Assembly: GCA_963675135.1 (NCBI GenBank)
Contig: OY776125.1
Span: 49,010,513 to 49,074,512 of the forward strand
Length of the DNA: 64,000 bases
Direction of reading: 5' to 3'
Origin: Galeopsis tetrahit
Taxonomy: Eukaryota; Streptophyta; Magnoliopsida; Lamiales; Lamiaceae
The notes under the pieces are model-generated. The model was not told the DNA's origin. It ran no database searches and saw only the letters and a program-made list of their open reading frames with translations. Below, piece by piece: positions 54,200-64,000 of the stretch (its first letter is position 1; every line of letters begins with the position of its first letter). A program made the position numbers and the translations under genes.

Positions 54200-54420
54200 T
54201 TTTTTTTTATAATTTTCGACAATAATGAATCGATTAAAAACACTCTCGCCGACAGCAATTTGTCGATGAGAGTGTTTTTGGTCGATTCATTTTTGACGAA
54301 AATTCCAATTTTTTTTTAATTTATTTTGGTCGACAAACCAGTGTCGACAGGGGTGTTCTTGGTCGACAAACCAGTATCGACAATAGTATTTTTGGTCGAT
54401 TCTGGTTTATCGAAAATAAG
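54200..54420. repeat. TCGA-rich palindromic repeats in the Mutator-like element
   Basis: GGTCGACAAACCAGTGTCGA and close variants occur twice in tandem (54329-54390). Related GTCGATTC/GAATCGA and GAGAGTGTTTTT/AAAAACACTCTC inverted pairs lie to the left. Confidence 0.7.
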
Positions 54421-54853
54421 ATTTTTTATTTTTTAAAATATTCTAAGTTTGGTGGTGGCTGTTGGAGGTGGTGGCTGGTGGCTGTTGGAGGTGAGGCAGC
54501 GACGGCTATTGGAGGTGGGCAACGGTGGGGCGACGGACGTTTGGTGGTGGCGACTAATTCTTCTCCAATTAGGGTTAGATTTAGAATTAGGATTACAATT
54601 GTAGGGAAATGTATTTAGCTTGTATTTTATTATATTTTACTAAAAGGACAAAATAGAAATTTTACATGAATATTTAATAAATAAAAGTAAAGGGAGAGTG
54701 CATCTAACATTCCTGGAGGGGCATATAATCCAGCCTGTTGAAAATTGCCATCCCTAATATCAACCTCACGGCTGCACTTTTTTCGCTCTTTTAATTCAGC
54801 CCACAACCCTGCTGCCTCTTACTACTAAATGGGCCTACCAACATATTATTCCT

Positions 54854-55119
54854 GGGTTTGACTATATACCCCTCCAGCCTTGTTAAATATACGTCCCCGA
54901 TTTTCATACTCTCCTTAATATGACAAATGTTAGATGTACTCTCTCATAAAATACCTAATCTACCCTTTTCTCTTTAAAATATTAATTGATAAATATACTC
55001 CTCCTTTCTTCTCTTTCATTCTTCCCAAAAAACAAAACCTACTAAAGTATAATTAGGGCTAAGTTTTAAAATGGGGGGGAGTAGACTTGACAAAGCTGGA
55101 GGGGTATATAGCCAAACCC
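54854..55119. mobile_element. Small Mutator-like MITE related to 53194-54735
   Basis: 266 bp with ends GGGTTTGACTATATACCCCT and, inverted, GGGTTTGGCTATATACCCCT. The flanks ATTATTCCT and ATTACTCCT form a 9-bp duplication with one change. ATATACCCCTCCAGC matches the larger neighbour's ATATGCCCCTCCA, so they are one family. Confidence 0.8.
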
Positions 55120-55128
55120 ATTACTCCT

Positions 55129-55626
55129 CTTTTAAACGCTCAAGACCCACCTAGCTACTTAATTGGGCTTCATCCCAAATTACTTCTTGTATGTCCTTTA
55201 ATGTTGGACCAATTTCTTTTCTTACGGGCGTGTCAATGTAATTTTAAAATAATTCAATTTTATCTGAATTAAATACAAAAATAAAATATCAAAGTAACTA
55301 AAGGTCACATAATGATAAGTTCGGAAAATACATTAAAATACCAAATTAATTCAAATATAATATTCAATTAAAGTACAAAAATATGCAATAATCTCAACTT
55401 ATCAAATTCCTCGACACTTGAACTATTGCTTGTCCTCAAGAAATAACCACACTCAAAGATGAATTAGAACCACAAAAAACGACATGATTAACACTTGCTA
55501 CTCGAATGTTCAAAACAAGCCCAACAAGACTACTTTCATACGACTCTAGCATATGATTTTTTTTTTTTGAGCCATAATCATGAGTGATTTGTCCCTTTTG
55601 TACAACTAACACCTTCTATTTACACC
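55129..55626. other. Intergenic, possible degraded gypsy internal DNA
   Basis: CACTTGAACTATTGCTTGTC followed by CTCAAG (55418-55443) resembles noncoding sequence I associate with plant gypsy elements. TTCCCCACACTTAAACAGGT at 57054-57073 has the same flavour. Both are too decayed to delimit. Confidence 0.3.
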
Positions 55627-55629
55627 TAA

Positions 55630-56238
55630 GACCATCTCCAACGCTGGTGGCAAATTTGCCACTAAAACTCCTAATTTGCCACCAAATTTAAGTCAAACAG
55701 TAAAATCATCTCCAACCATTCAACTCAAATTTTAACTCAATGGGAATATTCTCTTAGAATATTCTTAATTTTATCTTTTTTATATTCCATTTTATAATTC
55801 GTAGTATTTATATTTAATTTGTATTTCCTTTGTTTAATTATATTTATGCTCGTTGTGTTAAATTTAGCGTGCTTATTGTGTTTTTGTTAATTTTCTATTG
55901 CATTTTGTAATTTAAATTCGTAGTATGTATATTTTATTTTGTATTGTAATTTAAATTCGTAGTATTTATGTTTTATTTCGTGTTGTATTTTTGTAATTTA
56001 AATTATTAATGTTGTCTTAAAATTAAATTGTATGCTTTTAATTTTAAAATCTTAATAATTATTAATTAAAATTAAAATAATAAACTAAATTAAAAAAAAA
56101 AACATTTGTCACGTGAATAGTGTTGTGGCAAATTTGCCACACACTATTCATCAATGGCAAACAGCCTCTCAATTTGCCTCTCCCTTGGAGAGGAATTGCC
56201 ACATATATGTGCCATTTGCCTCTCCCTTGGAGATGGCC
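55630..56238. mobile_element. PIF/Harbinger-like MITE, 609 bp
   Basis: The ends are GACCATCTCCAACG and, inverted, GGCCATCTCCAAGG, flanked by TAA on both sides. Subterminal GGCAAATTTGCCAC repeats lie near each end (55649, 56125). No ORF. Confidence 0.8.
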
Positions 56239-56241
56239 TAA

Positions 56242-57302
56242 GTATGAAACCTCAACAATTAACAATTGTTTCAAGTACATCAATAGCTCCCTAAAACCTG
56301 ATCTTGGTTATTCGATTCAATTCTCCATAAACGTACAAATCTGAGTGATGTTCGTCTTCCTCCTTTTTTTTTTTTTGACACTTCATTCCGGAGTTGGAAT
56401 TTTTTAACTTTCAAACGAGGTTTCTAGTTCCTCTTTACTTTTCAGATTTTAACTCTTCTCGTGTTATTGATTTTTCGTTTAAATACATGATCCCACTCAA
56501 GTAGGTAGTTGTTTCAACCCCTCGTTATTTTTTTTTCATTTCAATTGTTTTACTCATCTCCATTTTATTTTTCTCCAACCACAATGATATAATTTTTTTT
56601 GACTTTGCCCATCAACTCAAATTTTCCTTCTAAAGAGAATCAAACTCAGTTCACCAAAACACAAAAATTCTAGATCTATTTCAGAACTAAAATAACCAAT
56701 AATTAACTCGACTCCACCACAAAAATTCTAGATCTATTTTCAGTTATAAATAAATGATTGTTTATGAATAAAGTGAATGTCAAAGTGGGTAAATAAGTGA
56801 TGATAGAAGGGTGCAGATAAAGTAGTATGAATAGTATTGTTTCCAAAAAGGGTATATATAAGCATAATAAAATTGGACAACCAAAAAAGAAAAGTGGGAA
56901 TAATGATATTGAACGGAAGAAGTATAAAAATTCAGTCACTAGATTATATGCAAGTACTCAAGTTGTCAAGTATCAAACATTCCTCCGTACATTCAACAAA
57001 ACGCTTACTCACATCACATCAACATATAAGAGGAACAAAAAAAACAAACCCACTTCCCCACACTTAAACAGGTGCTAGTCCTTAGCACAAAAGAAAAAGA
57101 ACACAAACAAAGTATAACATCATAGATAAAGAAAAATAGAGTGAAACTGGATTACCAATTTAGTAAGAAGATACCATTGGAGGCCACGTGCAAAGCACGC
57201 CCCGACCTCCAGAGAGTTCTGGCTGAAGAAGCCTGAAGGGATATATGCTTGGTTTGTCCGTACATGTGTGATGAGGAATGAAAATTGAAATGGTTATGAT
57301 AG
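56242..57302. other. AT-rich intergenic DNA with a decayed MITE
   Basis: About 56740-56922 matches the MITEs at 58904-59200 and 60500-60797 (TTTATGAATAAAGTGAATG, ATAAGTGATGATAGAAGGGT, AATAAAATTGGACA). No gene was seen. Confidence 0.5.
56740..56922 (-). repeat. Partial copy of the P450-flanking MITE family
   Basis: Homologous to the reverse complement of 58904-59200, ending GAACGGAAGAAG before TA. Confidence 0.6.
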
Positions 57303-57364
57303 TAATAAAAGATAAAATCCTTGTAATTTTATTGTTTTGTTAGTAATGGGAATGAATAAAAAAC
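57303..57364 (+). repeat. Copy 2 of the direct repeat at 48689-48752
   Basis: The same 60-bp phrase (AATCCTTGTAATTTTATTGT..TAGTAATGGGAAT), in the same orientation. Confidence 0.7.
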
Positions 57365-57419
57365 AAGTAAATAACTAGTACATGACCACCACAATTTGAC
57401 TAATTTGGCTTATAATTAT

Positions 57420-57798
57420 GATGTGTAGTTCGATGGTTTATAATTATTGTATTCACTGTGATTGAAAATTATTCAGATTTGCTTTTGTACTCAGTTTTTC
57501 AGACTTTTTTTAATAATATTTCAATTACTGATTTTCATATTGAATTTGTATAATGACTGAGAATTAATTGAAGGTAAATTCAGTAAAATAAAAAAAAAAA
57601 AAAACTTTTTTGGTGTGTAGTTTGATGGTTTATAATTATTGTATTCACTGTGTTGAAAATTGTTCAACTTGTTTTTGTACTCTATTTTTCAGACGTTTTT
57701 GAATAATATTTCAATTATTGATTTTCATATTGAATTTGTATAATGACTGAGAATTAATTGAGGATAAATTCAGTAAAAAAAAATTTAAAAAAAAAAAG
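57420..57798 (+). repeat. 193-bp tandem duplication
   Basis: GTGTAGTTCGATGGTTTATA to the A-run before 57605 is repeated from 57613 to about 57798 at about 90 percent identity. Each copy ends in a poly-A stretch, which could also reflect two tandem retroposed copies. Confidence 0.8.
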
Positions 57799-58129
57799 TT
57801 TGGGGGTTTAGGGTTAAGGAATTAAAAGAGGGAAAATAAAAGTTGCGCTCAAAACCTTTTCTCCGTTAGTAAATGACGAATTCTCTAACAGCACATCAAA
57901 ATTGATAGAGAAAGAATAAGTGAGTGACCAATTTTGATAGTGACGAATAAGTGAGTGACCAATTTTGATAGTGATGAAATATGGGTGACCAAATGTGAAA
58001 AGTGGTAAATTCAGTGACCAAAAGTGATATTTTCCCAATAAAAAACATTATAAAAAAATAATTGAGAATGCCATAACATCATTAATCCTCCTTTCTTACA
58101 AAACATGAAAAGGCCGTAGACAGATATTT
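57799..58129. other. P450 3' flank with a short tandem repeat
   Basis: GAATAAGTGAGTGACCAATT plus about 12 bp is present twice in tandem (57914-57977), with looser GTGACCAAA copies to 58025. The stretch 58045-58122 is copy 2 of the direct repeat at 52901-52979. Confidence 0.6.
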
Positions 58130-60107
58130 TCACGATTCCTGATTAAGAAGCACATCCCGCGCTTTGCACCTAGCAACCAGTGGTATTTTTTTATTCATGG
58201 ATATCCCCGTTTTCCCTTCTGTTAAATCCACCAACTCCTCATCAATACGTTGCCAATCGAAGCACTGAATCAGAGACGCGATTGCCAAACTCACGACCCG
58301 TTGGGCCAACCCGCTACCCGGACACGACCTCCTTCCCATCCCAAACGGCAACATCTTCGACAGCCCAAATTCCACTCCTTCAAACCGCTCGGGCTTGAAG
58401 CTCGTTGGATCGTCCCAAAGCGCGGGGTCCCTATGAATGGCCCAAGCATTGACAAGCAAGATTGTACCTCGAGGCATGTCGTACCCCGCGAGCTTGAAGT
58501 CAGCTGAGGCTTCGTGCGGCACGAGTAATGGTGCCGCTGGGAATAGCCTCATGGTTTCAGATACAATGCTCTGAAGGTATGGAAGCTTCTGCAAATCTGA
58601 TTCGTTAACGAGACGATTTTCCCCGACGACATTGCTCAATTCTTGTCTGGCCTTTTCCAGCTTATCAGGGTGGTTTAGCAGAGCAGACATTGCCCATTCT
58701 ATTGTCACTGATGATGTGTCTGTTCCAGCAAGCAGCATAACCTGCACGAAGCATGTTCATTACTCCCTTCGTCGCACAATAAGTTTCATACGTAAATGAG
58801 CATACATATTAAGAAAGTATAATAATGAGTAGAGTTTTAGGGGTAATTTTACAAAACTTTATATATAAAGTAAAGAAAAGATACGTATGAGAAAAAAGTA
58901 ATACTCCCTCCGTACAATTTTATAATTTCCAGTTTCCTTTTCGGGCTGTCCAATTTTATTATTCCCATTCATTATTTGGAAAATTTACTATTCACACTAT
59001 TTATCTCTACCCTTCCACCATCCCCTGTTTATTCAAATTGTCATTGACTTTATTGATAAACAATCAATTTATCTATAAATGGACCCCACATCATCCCGTC
59101 ATACCTCCAACTTATCTACTTTATACATAAACTAATCAATCAATATTAATTAAAACTCGTGCCCAAAGAAGTGAACATTATAAAATTTGACAGAGGGAAG
59201 TAACATTTAAAGAAAAATTAAGACTAATTACCATTATAATTGATTTGATGAGTACATCAGTGTAGTACTCTGGCTCTAACTCTTGCAAAGAAAGCATATG
59301 ATGAATCATAGTATTTCCATCTTTGTTGTGTCGATTTGCATCAATCAAACCTTGAAGAAAACCATCCATTCTTTTAACAAGACTCGACAAATTCTTGTGA
59401 AGATTGTTGTAATCCATCCATCCCAAAACAGGGAAGAAATCCTCTGCGTTCGACACGCCGCCATACGCAACGGCCTCTTTTATAAGCTCTCGAAACTCCT
59501 TCGCCTCATCCACGTCCTCATCCTCATCCACACCAAAATATCTCTTACCGCACACCATTCTCATAATATTATTGAAGGTCAATTCCGACAGCAGAGGGCT
59601 GAGTTCAACTCGGGTCGAGTCACGAGCCGAGTTTCTCAACAACTTCATCAGCATAAGTTTGACTTCATCGTGTCTGATGAATTGAAATTTGTTGAGTCGA
59701 GTGGTGGAGAATATCTCCACCGTTGTCAGACGGCGGAGGTTGCGCCAGTGGTCGCCGTAGGGGGCGGCAGCCAAGGAGGCATAGTTGTAGCCGATGTATT
59801 TGCCGGCAAGGAAACGTGGCCTGTTGGCTAATACGATGTCGTTCTTGGTGAAGCACTCGTCGACTATGGCCGGGGAGGAGACGACGACAGTGAGGCGGGT
59901 CCCTAACTGGAGGGAGAAGATGGGGCCCAGCTTTAGAGAGAGGTTATGGCAGGTACGATGAAGAGGAAATTTGAGGAGATGAAGGTGTCCTAACAGTGGA
60001 AGTGGTGGGAAAGGGCTTGGAGGTAATCTCCTTTTTGTTGATGAATATTTGAGGGCAATAAAAAGGAAAATGAGAGAGAAGAGAGCATAGAGCCAACTTG
60101 CTTCCAT
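58130..60107 (-). CDS. Cytochrome P450, CYP81-like, two exons
   Basis: Exon 1 is 59232-60107 (292 codons) and exon 2 is 58130-58741. The intron is ATG|GTAATT to GTGCAG|GTT in phase 0, giving 495 residues, the usual CYP81 length. Residues 1-20 are a hydrophobic membrane anchor, followed by a basic stop-transfer and the proline hinge LPPSPFPPLPLLGHL. Then come the substrate-region block RFLAGKYIGYNYASLAAAPY, the I-helix AGTDTSS (297-303), ETMR of the K-helix (354-357), FKPERF (407-412) and the haem loop FGMGRRSCPG with Cys432. All required motifs are present. It should be an ER-bound monooxygenase that works with cytochrome P450 reductase. CYP81 members hydroxylate or form methylenedioxy bridges on phenylpropanoids and isoflavonoids. 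The substrate cannot be read from sequence. Confidence 0.95.
58904..59200. mobile_element. Stowaway-like MITE in the P450 intron
   Basis: The ends are CTCCCTCCGTACAATTTTAT and, inverted, CTTCCCTCTGTCAAATTTTA, with TA on both sides. It makes up 297 bp of the 490-bp intron. A further CTCCCTTCGTC-type fragment at about 58765 may be an older end. Confidence 0.8.
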
Positions 60108-60140
60108 GCTTGATTTATGGATCTAACTTCTCTTCCAGCC

Positions 60141-60149
60141 TTATTTATA
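60141..60149 (-). promoter_or_regulatory. Possible P450 TATA box
   Basis: TATAAATAA on the minus strand, 34 bp upstream of the ATG. A start site 25-30 bp downstream would leave a leader of only a few bases, so it may instead serve a short-leader transcript or be coincidental. Confidence 0.4.
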
Positions 60150-60499
60150 CGTGTAGACGAAGATAGAATGCATGACTAACATGGATAAAAGTCGAGACAA
60201 GAATAAAATACTTTTTCCCCAAGACGTTATTGCCATGGATCATAGCAAACCGTCTCGAAGATGCAACGAGAAAAACTTTCACGACTCTTAAAAGTGGCCC
60301 ATATCATTTTGGATTTTTGTAAATTTGAAATTGTAGACATAGGATAGGATAAGGATAATTGGACGTGATGATGCACGCAGTGACCAAATAAACAAATTTA
60401 AAATTTATGTCTTTTAGACAATTTTCTGAAAACCGCGCGATTGGATTAGGAATGGGGAACAGAAAAAATAAATTATTTATGAATTTATAATACTATTTT

Positions 60500-60797
60500 C
60501 CAACTTATATTAAAATATAATATTATGTTCACTTCTCTGGACACTTGTTTTAATGATAATATTTATTAATTTATATATAAAATAGATAAGTTTGAGGTAT
60601 GATGAAATGTTGTGAGATTCACTTATAAATAAAAAGATTGTTTATGAACAAAGTGAATAACAATTTGAGTAAATAAGTGATGGTTGAAGTGTGATAATAA
60701 AGTAGTGTGAATAGTAATAAGTAGTGTGAATAGTAATGTGAATAATAAAATTAGATAGCCCAAAAAGGAAAATAAGAATTATAAAATTGGAAGGAGG
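60500..60797 (-). mobile_element. Stowaway-like MITE upstream of the P450
   Basis: Same family as the intronic copy, inverted relative to it. The right end is well preserved (complement CCTCCTTCCAATTTTAT) and the left end is eroded. Confidence 0.65.
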
Positions 60798-61112
60798 TAA
60801 TACTATATTTTGAAATTATATAATATTATTTTTGAATATATACTATTTTTGAATTTATAATAAAATAAAGTATTAATCGATTAACTTCTAACCTATGAAA
60901 TACAAACTAACGCCTAGATGTTGATAAATGAAAAACGAGAACAATGTTAAAATGAATCACAATAATACATGAAATAAATATAATAAAAACTAGTACAATA
61001 TTAAAATAAATTAAAAATAATAATAAAGGATTATAGTTTTTTTAGTCCTTTAAGTTGAATTAATTTTAAATTTGGTTCTGATAGAATACACATTTTAATT
61101 TTGGTCCCATAA

Positions 61113-63191
61113 TGTCACATCCCGATTTTAGGGGCCTAGATGAAAACACCATACACTCTAGTATTTGACTAAAAAGATGCATATTTTAATAAAACTTGGC
61201 AGCGGAATTAATTTCGTAAATAAATACTCAAACACATTTAAGAAATTCATATTAAAATTTAATTTCAAAAGATAAGACTCAACCACTTGTTTCATAAGAA
61301 AATAAAGTAGTGCGTTAATTAAAATGTGTTTAACTCAAGATGCGACTAATTAATTAAAAGTAAAATAATATAGAGGAAAGCTTTGCATGGCAAGATATCC
61401 ACATTCACCGTCCCTTCACTTCAACTCCGTCCATCTGAAAATATTAAGATTATTGGGGTGAGCAAACAACAAGCTCAGTGGAATTCCCTTTGTCACAGTT
61501 AAATATCAATGCAAATAAAATCATACACTCACAAACATGCGTACATAAGTCTTCCATATATTGACCAATTAAATTGGCCAATCTGTATACGGTGGAGTTT
61601 CCCCCAAGGATCTTACCATCCCGGACCGTCGTCCCCGCTAGCTATAACGACCTTTCCGTCGAAATAACCCATAATAAGCATAAATTAGCTATAACGACCT
61701 TTCCGTCGAAATAACCCATAATAATCATAAACATAGGATCATGTAGCTAAGCAACAATTAAATTCACAAATAACATTTAAAGGTGACAAAGTGAATACAT
61801 AGTAAGAAAATCCCACCTCGAAAAATAGTCGTGGATGAAAATGGATGCAATAGTGCTATATAGCCTACTCCTCACGGTTATCGTCACCTAACATTAAATA
61901 ATATAACTTAGAGTTACCACTAATACTAAACTTAAGAGTAATCCATATCTACTATTAAACTCAACAAATAGAATCGCCTAATAAATTATTAATTAGTAAC
62001 ATATTCACACTTATATAAAATTAATACTAGTTAATTGACATATTACTAATAATATATCAGTAAGTGAAAACTAACTAAATAAATAGAGGTTTTGATAAGT
62101 TTAATTAGTAATTGAGTTAATAACCAATTACTGATGAGTACATTTATATAAATAAAAGAGGGTACGTTGACGATTTTCTTTAAAAATCAAAAGTTTAGCA
62201 TCCCTAGTAATTAAAAACATATAATTCAAAACATGAATGTAACATAATCCAGTAGTCAGAATTGATGGAGAAATTTATGGATCCAGTAACTAACTCAATC
62301 CTTAACAGAATAGTTTTAAACCATTGAATTGATGTGGAAACAATTTATAAATAAACAGTAGATTAGTTTTAGTGATTGAATAATAAATTAGTGACTTCTT
62401 AATTTTGAAAACTAGGCGTACCAGTATTATAAGTAATATGGAGGTTTTTTGCATTAAAAATGATTTCTACTATTAAAACTCAATCATAATTCAAAATAAG
62501 AACAGTAGTACATTCGATAATTGAATTAACAAGGGAATAAGAAGGGAACTTTACTTCTTCCGGCAAAACTGTGGAGAGGTGTTGCTACTTCTGATCTAGA
62601 CGGAGGAAAATATTTCTCGTTAAAAATTAATTTGGGAGAGATGTGTGCGTGGGGGAAGAGTTTTCTTTTCTGCGTTTGTTGATGAATAACCGTACGTAAA
62701 ATAAGGGAGGAGAAGACTTAGTTAATTGAGTGAGAAGAATCTGGAATTAGGGGAGTGATTCACGTAAAAGATTAGTCTTTAAATTTGAATTCTAATAGCA
62801 AACAGAATTGAGATACTTAAGGAATGTGATCATAATTAATGCAGATTTTCAAACCAAAGACTATCAGTATAATTAAAATATTAAAATATGTTAACTTTTA
62901 AAACCACACCTATACACGTGTACAATATACTTATAATACTTTATTTAAAATAGGTACACAAATTATATATATAAGTGCTATATATTATATATTATACATA
63001 TATATACATTAAACGTTTAATCCTATAAATAATATATATTTATGCAACTCTTTATATATATTTATTATAATCTCTTTTAAAATATTTTTATTAAAACCTT
63101 TCAATTAAATAAATATATAAGTATATATATCTAAAATAATATCTTATGTACTTTTAATAATTTATGGTGTTTGAAATTTACGGGTGTCACA
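61113..63191 (-). repeat. 3' LTR of a second gypsy element related to the Tekay-like one
   Basis: It begins TGTCACATCCCGATTTTAGG and ends GGGTGTCACA, 2079 bp. It is homologous to the LTR at 11742-13874 at the ends and in blocks such as TTGGCAGCGGAATTA and the CACCGTCCCT..TCAACTCC phrase. Where the Tekay LTR has its seven-unit array, this one has a different tandem repeat (61640-61727). Confidence 0.85.
61640..61727 (-). repeat. Two-copy tandem repeat in the second gypsy LTR
   Basis: TAGCTATAACGACCTTTCCG plus about 24 bp is present twice. It occupies the position equivalent to the array at 12166-12355. Confidence 0.8.
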
Positions 63192-63420
63192 TTCTACCCT
63201 CCTTAAAATAAATTTCGTCCTCGAAATTGGTTACGTACCTTTCTACCACCGCTTTCCGCATTTGGTCCTTTTGCAACAGCTCCCCGTTTCGCCTTTGGGC
63301 ATTCAGCTATCACATGTTCTTGTTCCTTGCACCAGTAACATCGATTTTGGCCGAACAAACATTCACCATTATGATTCTTCCCACATTGCGGACAAGTATG
63401 TCGGTCTAATAATTTATTAC
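63192..63420 (-). pseudogene. Deleted interior of the second gypsy element: gag zinc knuckle joined to the pol tail
   Basis: On the minus strand the sequence reads CGKNHNGECLFGQNRC and then CKEQEHVIAECPK, the gag zinc-knuckle region homologous to the intact element near residue 275. Within about 30 codons it reaches FRGRNLF-like sequence and the AAGGAGGGTAGAA purine tract. Nearly all of protease, RT, RNase H and integrase are gone. The knuckle histidine pattern differs from the intact copy (EQEHV for EQGHM). Confidence 0.8.
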
Positions 63421-63744
63421 CTCATTATTTATAATAATTAGGATAATAATATTATGTGCATATCGTTATTAGTATTCATGGTAATAACATTCTTAGTAAT
63501 ATATCTAAACATATTTAAGCATATATTTATCATAATTAATTTTTTTTTTTTTTAAATAATATCTTATGCATTTTGTTTAGTAACTTAAAATTTTGCGTCG
63601 TTATTAGTATTCATGGTAATAATATTCTTAGTAATATATCTAAACATATTTAAGCATATATTTATCATAATTAATTTTATTTTTTAAAAATAAATAATAT
63701 CTTATGCATTTTGTTTAGTAACTTAAAATTTTGCGGGTGTTACA
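63421..63744 (-). repeat. Start of the 3' LTR of a third gypsy element, with a 136-bp tandem duplication
   Basis: The sequence TTGCGGGTGTTACA at 63731-63744 is an LTR edge of the same family (TGTAACACCCGC on the minus strand). 63462-63597 is repeated at 63598-63735 with few changes. This LTR is truncated by the second element's interior at about 63420. Confidence 0.75.
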
Positions 63745-64000
63745 TCCTACCCACCTTAAAATAAATTTTGTCCTCGAAATTTAGTTAATATAAGTACCAT
63801 TAATTTGAACGAGAACATTCACATGACCTATGCCCTAGTTGCTTACCGAACGCATTTTCCTAAGAGAATTCAATTGTCTTAGAACTAAGGATTGTAAATG
63901 TCATTTAATCTTAAAACATAGTCTATTTTGTCTATCAATCACCACAGATTTTTAAAATATCAATAATTGTCTAGCTAAGCTATCGCACTTATGTGTTGTA
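63745..64000 (-). other. Interior edge of the third gypsy element and unassigned sequence
   Basis: 63745-63782 has the purine tract (AAGGTGGGTAGGA on the minus strand) and the TTTCGAGGACAAAATTTATT phrase that ends pol in this family. Beyond that no ORF was recognised before the window ends. Confidence 0.55.

Larger units (their letters stand above)
53194..54735. mobile_element. Mutator-like element without transposase, carrying a TRIM
   Basis: The ends are GGCATGGGTTATATGCCCCT and, inverted, GGCTGGATTATATGCCCCTC. Homology continues into ATGTTAGATACACTC, giving a TIR of about 45 bp. TGTTGAGAA (53185-53193) and TGTTGAAAA (54736-54744) form a 9-bp duplication with one change. The interior has a pyrimidine-rich block, TCGA-type palindromic repeats (54200-54420) and a GGTGG-rich block (54440-54560). 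A tandem TRIM is nested at 53431-53943. Confidence 0.82.
60108..61112. other. P450 upstream region with an inverted copy of the intronic MITE
   Basis: 60500-60797 is a decayed MITE in the opposite orientation to 58904-59200. Matching phrases are AAATAGATAAGTTTGAGGTA and TTTATGAACAAAGTGAATAA. It ends ATAAAATTGGAAGGAGG before TA. The rest is AT-rich with no gene. Confidence 0.65.

Noticed and set aside
54000..54258. Arg/Lys-rich minus-strand ORFs at 53931-54258
   Set aside because: They run across the pyrimidine-rich interior of the Mutator-like element and are compositional.
59283..59831. Plus-strand ORF of 182 codons opposite P450 exon 1
   Set aside because: Antisense shadow of a well-supported exon with all P450 motifs.

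Overview
This is nuclear DNA of a flowering plant, and most of it is transposable elements. The evidence is Ty1/copia and Ty3/gypsy LTR retrotransposons primed by initiator tRNA-Met, CACTA, hAT, Mutator-like, PIF/Harbinger-like and Stowaway-like elements, plant-type intron-containing genes and a plant CYP81-type P450. The downstream ORF of the large copia element and the CYP81-like gene both remind me of Lamiales sequences. That is recollection only, so I would not name a species.

Region 1 (1-37354) is one nested retroelement complex. Two copies of a SIRE-type (copia, Maximus) retrotransposon lie head to head. The left arm (minus strand) runs off the left edge of the window. The right arm (plus strand) ends in a complete 3' LTR at 36008-37354. 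Where two 5' LTRs should meet, only 69 bp of one 5' LTR remains (27308-27376), fused to the gag region of the opposite arm. Two younger elements sit in the left arm only: a copia element at 635-8413 (LTRs 1241 bp, TSD TGAAC) and a Tekay-like gypsy at 11742-20840 (LTRs 2133 bp, TSD GTTC). The right arm keeps the empty site for both, which fixes the boundaries. The gypsy has an intact 1474-codon gag-pol and LTRs that look identical. The copia element has near-identical LTRs, but its gag-pol is broken twice.

Region 2 (37355-46200) holds AT-rich foldback and MITE DNA, a putative three-exon gene for a small membrane protein (39427-40246), and a SERK-like kinase fragment (41355-42829). The kinase fragment keeps its introns and reading frame but has lost the catalytic Lys, the HRD Asp, the DFG Gly and part of the activation segment. 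Two decayed copia fragments follow, again back to back.

Region 3 (46200-58130) is a dense cluster of non-autonomous DNA transposons. Most have target duplications that can be read directly. They are a hAT element with a Mutator-like MITE inside it, a palindromic MITE, a Stowaway, a 2 kb CACTA, two PIF-like MITEs, and two more Mutator-like elements. One of those two carries a tandem TRIM retrotransposon of the form LTR-internal-LTR-internal-LTR.

Region 4 (58130-60107) is the best functional host gene, a two-exon CYP81-like cytochrome P450 on the minus strand. Related MITEs lie in its intron and upstream of it. Region 5 (61113-64000) contains a deleted gypsy relative of the Tekay element and part of a third.

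No CRISPR array, operon or bacterial feature is present. I saw no tRNA or rRNA gene.
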